A stretch of 54,657 nt of DNA from the NCBI RefSeq assembly GCF_014649995.1, contig NZ_BMUC01000005.1, forward strand, positions 5,257 through 59,913, in the 5' to 3' direction. Every line of letters starts with the position of its first letter. Position 1 is the stretch's first letter. The position numbers were made by a program, and so were the translations under genes. Under the pieces are notes generated by a model, which saw only the letters and a list, made by a program, of their open reading frames with translations, made no database searches and was not told the DNA's origin. Shown in pieces: positions 36,185-43,298 of the stretch. This DNA is from Streptomyces griseoflavus (lineage in GTDB: Bacteria; Actinomycetota; Actinomycetes; Streptomycetales; Streptomycetaceae).

Positions 36185-36592
36185 ATGACTGCTTCGCCCG
36201 CCGACCTGGTCCGTGAGTTCCACCGCGCCTTCGGCCTGGACGCCCGTGACACACCGGCCGAGGTCACCCCGGAACTGGCCGCCCACCGCGGGGAACTGCT
36301 CGCGGAGGAGGCGAGGGAGGTGGCCGAGGTGTCGGTGACCGGGCCGCTCGACCGGCTGGCGCACGAGCTGGCCGACGTGGTCTACGTCGCCTACGGGACG
36401 GCGCTGGTGCACGGGATCGACCTCGACGCGGTGATCGCCGAGATCCACCGCTCCAACATGACCAAGCTGGGTCCCGGCGGACGGGTCAGCCGGCGGGCCG
36501 ACGGCAAGGTCCTCAAGGGTGAGCACTACGAGGCGCCGGACGTCGCGCGGGTGCTGCGCGGGCAGGGCTGGATGCCGGGCCGGGAGGCCTGA
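36185..36592 (+). CDS. MazG-like nucleotide pyrophosphohydrolase
   Basis: Predicted 135 residues. All-alpha NTP-PPase: metal-binding motif LLAEEAREVAE followed by HELADVVYVAYG, which supplies EExxE and ExxD. The C-terminal RSNMTKLG... RRADGKVLKGEHYEAPD is typical of the small bacterial branch. Such enzymes hydrolyse (d)NTPs to the monophosphate, often as housekeeping. ATG 36185 has no Shine-Dalgarno but TACAGT at 36173-36178, so a leaderless mRNA is likely. The last codons and stop lie in a 23-bp tandem repeat. Confidence 0.85.
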   Translation: MTASPADLVREFHRAFGLDARDTPAEVTPELAAHRGELLAEEAREVAEVSVTGPLDRLAHELADVVYVAYGTALVHGIDLDAVIAEIHRSNMTKLGPGGRVSRRADGKVLKGEHYEAPDVARVLRGQGWMPGREA

Positions 36593-36641
36593 GGGTGCCG
36601 GGCCAGGAGGCCTGAGGGTGCCGGGCCGGGAGGCCTGAGGA
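36577..36641 (+). repeat. 23-bp tandem repeat at the end of the MazG-like gene
   Basis: Two full units (36577-36599, 36600-36622; one mismatch) and a partial third (36623-36641). The unit runs GGGCCGGGAGGCC, then TGAGGGTGCC, and contains the stop codon, so each duplication re-creates the TGA. It looks like recent slippage expansion of the 3' end. Confidence 0.8.
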
Positions 36642-36716
36642 GAGCCGCCCGGCGGAGGGTGCGGCGTCCGTCGAAAATCCGTCCTGGTGGCGGAACGGCC
36701 GCAGTACTCTCCGCCC

Positions 36717-37301
36717 ATGACACCGACACAGCCGGTCCCCTCCGCCGCGGACGCCGAGTGCGTCGAGCTCACCCGGCGGCTCCGGCGCAGGGGAACCGTG
36801 GTGCTCTCCGTGTTCGCCCTGCTCTGGGCCTTCGCCGCCGCCTCGGGAACTGGCTCGGCGACGGACGCCGTACCGCTGACGGTGGAGGTGGCGGCCGTAC
36901 TCGTCACCGCGGCGGCGATCCGATTCGGGCACCGCGGGGACGCCGCGCCCTCGCCCCGGACCGTGAACCTGCCTGCGAACTGGGCGCGGGGCGTGGGCAT
37001 CGTCAACGCGGCCGAGGTGGCGGCCATCGCCGCCGTGATCGCCGCGGCCGCCGGTTCCGGCCACCCCCGGGTGATACCCGCCGCCGTCGCCCTCGTCGTG
37101 GGGCTGCACTTCTTCCCGCTCGCCCGCCTCTACGACCAGCGGCAGTACCGGTGGACGGGCGCGCTGCTGGCGGCCGTGGCGGCCGTGGGTCTCGCGCTGA
37201 CCGCGACCGGCCTGCCGGACGAGGGCCTGCGCGTCGTGGTGGGCCTGGGCTGCGCGCTGGTGCTCTGGGCCACCGCGTACCACCTGGCCCTGCGGGGCTG
37301 A
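36717..37301 (+). CDS. Polytopic membrane protein of unknown function
   Basis: Predicted 194 residues with about six hydrophobic segments ([105 protein letters not shown]). No catalytic motif is recognised. ATG 36717 has TACTCT at 36704-36709 and no Shine-Dalgarno. It lies between the MazG-like gene and miaB on the same strand with separate apparent promoters. Confidence 0.7.
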   Translation: MTPTQPVPSAADAECVELTRRLRRRGTVVLSVFALLWAFAAASGTGSATDAVPLTVEVAAVLVTAAAIRFGHRGDAAPSPRTVNLPANWARGVGIVNAAEVAAIAAVIAAAAGSGHPRVIPAAVALVVGLHFFPLARLYDQRQYRWTGALLAAVAAVGLALTATGLPDEGLRVVVGLGCALVLWATAYHLALRG

Positions 37302-37351
37302 CCGGCCGCCGGGACGGAAGGCCGGCCCCGGCACCGCCTACCCTTGTCCGC

Positions 37352-38869
37352 ATGAGCAGCATCGACCGGAGCCAGTCAGTGGGCGGCACGCGCACCTATG
37401 AAGTACGCACCTACGGGTGCCAGATGAACGTCCACGACTCGGAACGGTTGTCCGGGCTGCTGGAGGACGCGGGATACGTCCGCGCCCCCGAGGGTTCCGA
37501 CGGCGACGCCGACGTCGTCGTGTTCAACACCTGCGCCGTGCGCGAGAACGCCGACAACAAGCTGTACGGCAACCTCGGCCACCTCGCCCCGAAGAAGGCG
37601 AGCCGCCCCGGGATGCAGATCGCGGTCGGCGGCTGCCTGGCGCAGAAGGACCGCGACACCATCGTCAAGCGGGCCCCGTGGGTGGACGTCGTCTTCGGCA
37701 CGCACAACATCGGCAAGCTGCCCGTCCTGCTGGAGCGCGCCCGCGTCCAGGAGGAGGCCCAGGTCGAGATCGCCGAGTCGCTCGAGGCGTTCCCGTCCAC
37801 GCTGCCCACCCGGCGCGAGAGCGCCTACGCGGCCTGGGTGTCCATCTCCGTCGGCTGCAACAACACCTGCACCTTCTGCATCGTCCCGGCGCTGCGCGGC
37901 AAGGAGAAGGACCGCCGGCCCGGCGACATCCTCGCCGAGATCGAGGCGCTGGTCGCCGAGGGCGTCTCGGAGATCACCCTGCTCGGCCAGAACGTCAACG
38001 CCTACGGCTCCGACATCGGTGACCGCGAGGCGTTCAGCAAGCTGCTGCGGGCCTGCGGGACGATCGACGGCCTGGAGCGCGTCCGCTTCACCTCCCCGCA
38101 CCCGCGCGACTTCACCGACGACGTCATCGCCGCCATGGCCGAGACGCCCAACGTGATGCCGCAGCTCCACATGCCCCTGCAGTCCGGCTCCGACCCGGTC
38201 CTGAAGGCGATGCGCCGCTCCTACCGGCAGGAGCGCTTCCTCAGGATCATCGAGAAGGTCCGGGCCGCGATCCCGCACGCGGCGATCAGCACCGACATCA
38301 TCGTGGGCTTCCCCGGCGAGACCGAGGAGGACTTCCAGCAGACCCTGCACGTGGTCCGCGAGGCCCGCTTCGCGCAGGCGTTCACCTTCCAGTACTCCAA
38401 GCGTCCGGGCACTCCGGCCGCCGAGATGGATGGGCAGATCCCCAAGAAGGTCGTCCAGGAGCGCTACGAGCGGCTGGTCGCACTCCAGGAGGAGATCTCT
38501 TGGGAGGAGAACAAGAAGCAGGTCGGCCGCACGGTGGAGCTCATGGTCGCCGAGGGCGAGGGCCGCAAGGACGACGCCACCCACCGGCTCTCGGGCCGCG
38601 CCCCCGACAGCCGCCTGGTCCACTTCACCAAGCCGGAGCAGGAGGTGCGCCCCGGCGACGTGGTCACCGTGGAGATCACCTACGCCGCCCCGCACCACCT
38701 CCTCGCCGAAGGTGCCGTGCTGGACGTGCGCCGCACCCGCGCGGGTGACGCCTGGGAGAAGCGGAGCGCCGAGAAGGCGGCACCGTCCACGGGTGTGCTG
38801 CTCGGCCTGCCCAAGGTCGGCGTGCCCGAGCCGCTGCCGGCGGTCACCGGGGGCTGCGCCGTCGACTGA
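37352..38869 (+). CDS. miaB: tRNA-i6A37 methylthiotransferase MiaB
   Basis: Predicted 505 residues. Radical-SAM enzyme that converts i6A37 of tRNA to ms2i6A. N-terminal cluster Cys23 in VRTYGCQMN, then [10 protein letters not shown] and GGCLAQKD; radical-SAM Cys169, Cys173 and Cys176 in CNNTCTFC; a C-terminal TRAM domain (about 390-460). QMNVHDSE separates it from RimO. Its substrate is made by MiaA, encoded 3 kb downstream. ATG 37352 is preceded by TACCCT (37339-37344) without a Shine-Dalgarno, suggesting a leaderless transcript. The ~30 residues at the C-terminus are variable. Confidence 0.95.
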   Translation: MSSIDRSQSVGGTRTYEVRTYGCQMNVHDSERLSGLLEDAGYVRAPEGSDGDADVVVFNTCAVRENADNKLYGNLGHLAPKKASRPGMQIAVGGCLAQKDRDTIVKRAPWVDVVFGTHNIGKLPVLLERARVQEEAQVEIAESLEAFPSTLPTRRESAYAAWVSISVGCNNTCTFCIVPALRGKEKDRRPGDILAEIEALVAEGVSEITLLGQNVNAYGSDIGDREAFSKLLRACGTIDGLERVRFTSPHPRDFTDDVIAAMAETPNVMPQLHMPLQSGSDPVLKAMRRSYRQERFLRIIEKVRAAIPHAAISTDIIVGFPGETEEDFQQTLHVVREARFAQAFTFQYSKRPGTPAAEMDGQIPKKVVQERYERLVALQEEISWEENKKQVGRTVELMVAEGEGRKDDATHRLSGRAPDSRLVHFTKPEQEVRPGDVVTVEITYAAPHHLLAEGAVLDVRRTRAGDAWEKRSAEKAAPSTGVLLGLPKVGVPEPLPAVTGGCAVD

Positions 38870-38926
38870 GCCGCCGCCCGCGGTACCGGCACGCCCGGCG
38901 CGGGGATGGTGAGTAGGCTGCTGATC

Positions 38927-39646
38927 ATGCTTGTCGCCGCCGCAGTCTGCCCCTGCCCGCCGCTGCTCGTGCCCGAGGTCGCCGCGGGCGCCGCCCCCGA
39001 GCTGGACGCCGCGCGAGCCGTGTGCACGGACGCGCTGGGGGTGCTCGCGGCGGCCCGGCCCGACCTGCTGGTGGTGGTGGGCCCGTCGGACGGCACCGGA
39101 CCCGAGAGCTACCCGCCGGGCACCCCCGGATCCTTCCGCGGCTTCGGCGTCGGCATGGACGTGCGGCTGGGACGGGGCGACGGCGAGGACGCGGCCGGAC
39201 GGCAGCTGCCGTACGGGCTCGCCGTCGGCGCGTGGCTGCTGCAGCGGACCGGATGGGCGGACGCTCCCGTCGAGGGACGGGGCGTGGGGGATTCCCTCAT
39301 GGCCGAGCGGTGTATCGAGGAGGGGGAGGACATCGCCGGCCGGGCGGAGCGGGTGGCGATGCTGGTGATGGGTGACGCCAGTGCCTGCCGCACGCTCAAG
39401 GCGCCCGGCTACCTCGACGAGCGCGCGGCCCCCTTCGACGCGGAACTCGCCCGCGTCCTGGGCGCCGCCGACACGGCGGCCCTGCGCGCCCTGGACACCG
39501 GGCTGGCCCGCGAGCTGAAGGTGTCCGGACGGGCCCCCTGGCAGGTGCTCGCCGGCGCGGCGTCCGGGAACGGGGGACTTCGGGGCTCACTGCTCTACGA
39601 GGACGCCCCGTACGGGGTGGGATACCTCGTGGCCACCTGGTCCTAG
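38927..39646 (+). CDS. Class III extradiol dioxygenase-like protein
   Basis: Predicted 239 residues from ATG 38927; an in-frame ATG at 38906 is rejected because TAGGCT (38914-38919) is well placed for a leaderless start at 38927. It begins LVAAAVCPCPPLLVPEVA, as in the LigB-like family that precedes or accompanies miaB/miaA in actinomycetes. The usual iron-binding His of LigB enzymes (HxxxH near the N-terminus) is not visible, so dioxygenase activity is doubtful. No signal peptide or membrane helix. Function unknown. Confidence 0.65.
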   Translation: MLVAAAVCPCPPLLVPEVAAGAAPELDAARAVCTDALGVLAAARPDLLVVVGPSDGTGPESYPPGTPGSFRGFGVGMDVRLGRGDGEDAAGRQLPYGLAVGAWLLQRTGWADAPVEGRGVGDSLMAERCIEEGEDIAGRAERVAMLVMGDASACRTLKAPGYLDERAAPFDAELARVLGAADTAALRALDTGLARELKVSGRAPWQVLAGAASGNGGLRGSLLYEDAPYGVGYLVATWS

Positions 39647-39770
39647 GGCCGGACGGCGGCCGTCCGGCGGCGAGGGCCGGGCGGCGTCCGCGACGGTCCT
39701 GCCGGGACGGCGGCGGACGGCCGGGAGCACGCGGTGCGCGCCTCGGCCGTCCGTCGGTGTGCCGCTCGGC

Positions 39771-40040
39771 TCAGGAAGTGGGCGGCGGCCCGGCCGGCGG
39801 TGTGGTGCCCTCCCCGCCGGGACCGGGGTCGTTCTTGTGCGTGAAGCGGTCCACGGCGCCCTTGGCCTTGCCCGTACTCGACTCGATCCGGTCGCTGTAC
39901 TTGCCCTTGGTCCGCTTGTCGACGGTCTGCGCGGCCCTGTCCAGACCGTGCTGGATCTTGTCCTCGTGCTGCTGCGCGAGCCCGGAGACCTTGTCCTTGG
40001 CCGGGCCGAGTTTGGCCTTCAGATTGTCCAGCAGACCCAT
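39771..40040 (-). CDS. MT0933-like 'antitoxin' small protein
   Basis: Predicted 89 residues; AGGAAGG lies 8 nt before ATG 40040. It begins MGLLDNLKAKLGPAKDKVSG and contains HEDKIQHGLDRAAQTVDKRTKGKYSDRI, the core of the small actinobacterial family annotated as antitoxin (MT0933/Rv0909-like). The protein is helical and highly charged, with a Gly/Pro tail. No toxin gene is adjacent. It is 22 nt downstream of another small gene on the same strand. Confidence 0.7.
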   Translation of the reverse strand: MGLLDNLKAKLGPAKDKVSGLAQQHEDKIQHGLDRAAQTVDKRTKGKYSDRIESSTGKAKGAVDRFTHKNDPGPGGEGTTPPAGPPPTS

Positions 40041-40062
40041 GATGCACCTTCCTCGCGGCAAT

Positions 40063-40329
40063 CTACGTGCGGGCGCCCTCACCGGCTTCGCTGCCGCTCT
40101 CGGCGGACTGCTGCTTCGGGATGTCGACGGTGTCGGCGGCGGTGGCCTGGCCACCCTCGGCCGCCGGCGGCTCGGCGGTCTCCGGCGCCCCGGCGGATCC
40201 CTTCGGTTCCGCGGTCCCGGCCGTCTCCTCCGATCCGGGCCCGGACGCCGGCCCGTCGGCCCGGGACTCGGCGGTCCGTGTCTCCTCCGTGGCCCGCGAC
40301 CTCCGAAAAAGCCGTGCAAAAACGCCCAT
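40063..40329 (-). CDS. Small acidic, low-complexity protein
   Basis: Predicted 88 residues from ATG 40329, which has GGAG upstream; longer in-frame starts give non-conserved sequence. The N-terminus MGVFARLFRRSRATEE is basic and amphipathic and could touch the membrane; the rest is Glu/Ala/Ser/Pro/Gly-rich and probably disordered. I recognise no named family. It lies 22 nt ahead of the MT0933-like gene and divergent from miaA. Confidence 0.55.
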   Translation of the reverse strand: MGVFARLFRRSRATEETRTAESRADGPASGPGSEETAGTAEPKGSAGAPETAEPPAAEGGQATAADTVDIPKQQSAESGSEAGEGART

Positions 40330-40511
40330 ATCCACTCCATACGTTACTCGTGCGGGCGACATCCCGCGTTGCCCGGCGTGTCCGTTCGTGTGACCCGGGG
40401 CACCGCCGCCGCGATCCGGCGGCAGAGACCTCGCAACGGGCAACGACCCGGTCGGCGCCGCGTCACGTAACCCGTTCGAGAGCGGGGTGCGAGGTTTGGG
40501 AGACTGGATCA

Positions 40512-41450
40512 GTGAGCAGCGCACCCCTCGCCCCCCGCGTCATCGCCGTCGTCGGTCCCACCGCGGCCGGAAAGTCCGATCTGGGCGTTTTCCTGGCCCG
40601 GCGGCTCGGCGGTGAGGTCGTCAACGCCGACTCGATGCAGCTCTACCGGGGGATGGACATCGGCACCGCCAAACTGACGCCCGAGGAGCGCGGCGGGGTC
40701 CCCCACCACCTGCTCGACATCTGGGACGTCACCGTCACCGCCTCCGTCGCCGAGTACCAGCGACTGGCCCGGGAGCGGATCGACGCGCTGCTCGCCGGCG
40801 GACGCTGGCCCGTCCTGGTGGGCGGCTCCGGCCTCTACGTCCGCGGAGCCGTCGACGACCTCCGGTTCCCGGGCACCGACCCCGAGGTCAGGGCCCGCCT
40901 GGAGGAGGAGCTCACGCTGCGCGGCCCGGGAGCGCTGCACGCGCGCCTCGCCGTCGCGGACCCGGACGCCGCGCGGGTGATCCTGCCGAGCAACGGCCGC
41001 CGCATCGTCCGCGCCCTCGAGGTCATCGAGATCACCGGACGGCCCTTCACCGCCAACCTCCCGGGCCACGACTCGGTCTACGACACGCTCCAGATCGGCG
41101 TCGACGTGGCCCGCCCCGAACTCGACGAGCGCATCGCCCGCAGGGTCGACCGGATGTGGGAGGCGGGCCTCGTGGAAGAAGTGCGCGCACTCCAGGCGCA
41201 CGGGTTGCGCGAGGGGCGTACGGCGTCGCGGGCGCTCGGCTACCAGCAGGTGCTCGCGGCACTCGCCGGGGAGTGCACCCTCGACGAGGCGCGGTCCGAG
41301 ACCGTACGTGCCACCAAGCGCTTCGCGCGCCGTCAGGATTCGTGGTTCAGGCGCGATCCCCGGGTGCACTGGTTGAGTGGGGCCGCGGCGGACCTCGCGG
41401 AACTTCCCCAGCTCGCGTTGTCGTTGGTCGAACGACCGGTTACAGCCTGA
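40512..41450 (+). CDS. miaA: tRNA dimethylallyltransferase MiaA
   Basis: Predicted 312 residues from GTG 40512. It transfers dimethylallyl from DMAPP to A37 of tRNAs reading UNN codons. P-loop VVGPTAAGKSDLG, substrate motif NADSMQLYRGMDIGTAKL, then GGSGLYVRGAVDDL and a C-terminal ALGYQQVLAALAGE. Its product is the MiaB substrate. In S. coelicolor MiaA affects development through leucine UUA decoding. No Shine-Dalgarno is seen; GAGACT lies just upstream. Confidence 0.95.
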   Translation: MSSAPLAPRVIAVVGPTAAGKSDLGVFLARRLGGEVVNADSMQLYRGMDIGTAKLTPEERGGVPHHLLDIWDVTVTASVAEYQRLARERIDALLAGGRWPVLVGGSGLYVRGAVDDLRFPGTDPEVRARLEEELTLRGPGALHARLAVADPDAARVILPSNGRRIVRALEVIEITGRPFTANLPGHDSVYDTLQIGVDVARPELDERIARRVDRMWEAGLVEEVRALQAHGLREGRTASRALGYQQVLAALAGECTLDEARSETVRATKRFARRQDSWFRRDPRVHWLSGAAADLAELPQLALSLVERPVTA

Positions 41451-41552
41451 TCACGTCATGGCATCGGGACGCCCAGGCCGTCATCCGGGCCTGTGACGCC
41501 GTGCCATCATCGAGCTTCGATCGACCAAGTGGAGTCCTAGTTGGGAGGGCGC

Positions 41553-42062
41553 GTGGCGATGGAGGCCGGCCCTCGCGACACCGCACACGGCACCGAGCAC
41601 CTCACCACCGAGCGGGGTGTGCCGGAGCAGGAAGCCGACCGTCTCAGCCCCGACGGTCCGGAGGAGACGCAGGGCGGGGTGACCGACGACGGCCCCGGCC
41701 CGGACGAGATGTTCACCGCCGGTGAAGAGGTCGAGGTGGAGCTGCGCCCGCAGCGCAGGCTGCGCCTGTGGCAGCTGGCGCCCATCGTCGGGCTCGCGGC
41801 GCTCGGCTCCCTGATGTTCGCCTTCCCGCTCGCCTTCGACTTCGGCGACAGCGGTGCCGTGATCGCCATGCTGGGGCTGCTGATCTGCTCCTGCGCCGCC
41901 GGCTGGGGGATGATGGCCGCCCGCAAGGTGGGCTACACCTGGCCGGGCCTGTCGGCCCGGGGCTCCGGACGCACGTCGGACTGGCGGGTCGTGGCCGCGT
42001 ACTCCGTGATGGTTGCCGCCGTGGTGGCCCTGGCGGTCTGGCGGGTCGCCCGGCTCCGGTGA
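41553..42062 (+). CDS. Uncharacterised membrane protein with acidic N-terminus
   Basis: Predicted 169 residues from GTG 41553, with GGGAGGG upstream (an in-frame TTG lies at 41541). About 75 acidic polar residues precede three hydrophobic segments (LAPIVGLAALGSLMFAFPL; VIAMLGLLICSCAAGWGMMAA; VVAAYSVMVAAVVALAVW). No motif is recognised. It lies between miaA and dapF on the same strand. Confidence 0.65.
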   Translation: MAMEAGPRDTAHGTEHLTTERGVPEQEADRLSPDGPEETQGGVTDDGPGPDEMFTAGEEVEVELRPQRRLRLWQLAPIVGLAALGSLMFAFPLAFDFGDSGAVIAMLGLLICSCAAGWGMMAARKVGYTWPGLSARGSGRTSDWRVVAAYSVMVAAVVALAVWRVARLR

Positions 42063-42128
42063 CCCCGCGCCGGCCCGCGGGTCCGCGGGCGGCGACGCGC
42101 TGTCACCCGCACCCCGTACGATCGAGGA

Positions 42129-42998
42129 ATGAGCACGCGGATCGCCTTCCTCAAGGGGCACGGCACCGAGAACGACTTCGTGATCGTCCCGGACCCCGAG
42201 AACGCCGTCGACCTGTCCCCGGCCGCCGTCGCCGCCCTGTGCGACCGTCGCGCCGGAATCGGCGGTGACGGCCTGCTGCACGTGGTGCGGTCCGCGGCCC
42301 ACCCCGAGGCGAAGGCCATGGCGGCCGAGGCCGAGTGGTTCATGGACTACCGCAACGGGGACGGCTCGGTCGCGGAGATGTGCGGCAACGGAGTGCGCGT
42401 GTTCGCGCGCTACCTCCAGCGCGCCGGACACGTGTCCGCGGGAGACATCGCGGTGGCCACGCGCGGCGGTGTGAAGAGCGTGCACATCGACAAGGACGGT
42501 GACATCACCGTCGGCATGGGCCGGGCGCTGTTCCCGGCCGGTGACGTCACGGTGAGCGTCGGCGGGCGCACCTGGCCCGCACGGAACGTCAACATGGGCA
42601 ACCCGCACGCCGTCGCCTTCGTGGAGGACCTCGCCCACGCGGGCGATCTGTCCGCCCCGCCCCCCTGCAGCCCGGCCGCCGCCTACCCGGACGGGGTGAA
42701 CGTGGAGTTCGTCGTCGACCGCGGGCCGCGGCACGTGGCGCTGCGGGTGCACGAACGCGGAGCGGGCGAGACCCGGTCCTGCGGCACGGGCGCGTGCGCG
42801 GTCGCCGTGGCCGCCGCCCGCAGGGACGGCGCCGACCCGGCCCGCACCGGCACCCCCGTGACGTACACGGTGGACGTGCCCGGCGGCACCCTCGTGATCA
42901 CCGAACGGCCCGACGGCGAGATCGAGATGACCGGACCGGCGGTGATCGTCGCCGAGGGCGTGATCGAGACGGACTGGCTGGAGGACGCCCTCGGCTGA
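42129..42998 (+). CDS. dapF: Diaminopimelate epimerase
   Basis: Predicted 289 residues. It interconverts LL- and meso-diaminopimelate for lysine and cell-wall synthesis (Streptomyces peptidoglycan uses LL-DAP). The catalytic thiols are Cys85 in MCGNGVRVF and Cys218 in SCGTGACAV. Both halves of the DapF fold are present: KGHGTENDFVIV and NMGNPHAVAF. ATG 42129 has GAGGA and TACGAT (42117-42122) close upstream. Confidence 0.95.
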   Translation: MSTRIAFLKGHGTENDFVIVPDPENAVDLSPAAVAALCDRRAGIGGDGLLHVVRSAAHPEAKAMAAEAEWFMDYRNGDGSVAEMCGNGVRVFARYLQRAGHVSAGDIAVATRGGVKSVHIDKDGDITVGMGRALFPAGDVTVSVGGRTWPARNVNMGNPHAVAFVEDLAHAGDLSAPPPCSPAAAYPDGVNVEFVVDRGPRHVALRVHERGAGETRSCGTGACAVAVAAARRDGADPARTGTPVTYTVDVPGGTLVITERPDGEIEMTGPAVIVAEGVIETDWLEDALG

Positions 42999-43298
42999 AC
43001 CGGGGCGTGGGCGTGGTATCCCAGCCCCCGGCCCGCACGGCGTGCGGATCCGCAGGGCAGGCGGGCGGACCGGCTGCGAGATCACGGCAGACCGCCGACG
43101 CGATGGCGTGAAAGCGACCTCCGGCCGACCTTCGCTCGATGGAGTGATCCGTTTCACGCTCGGCCGGAGGCGGTCAGCCTGGCGGGGTTCGGCTCGGTAG
43201 CATCAAGCACCGGCCCGGACGGGGGACGAACGCCGTCTCCTGAGCCCGAGTCCGCCCTGGGGCACACCGTCCGCCGGTCCACGCAGCCGGAGGTGCCC
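42999..43298 (+). other. Intergenic region dapF-rshA
   Basis: Three hundred bases without a credible gene. It contains the long inverted repeat at 43118-43170 and a TAGCAT (43198-43203) that may be part of a promoter for rshA, though a matching -35 is not clear. Confidence 0.4.
43118..43170. repeat. Inverted repeat upstream of rshA
   Basis: CCTCCGGCCGA (43118-43128) pairs perfectly with 43160-43170 around a 31-nt loop. GTGAAAGCG (43108-43116) and GTTTCACGC (43151-43159) are also nearly complementary, extending the dyad. It may be a terminator for dapF or a regulatory fold. Confidence 0.5.
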
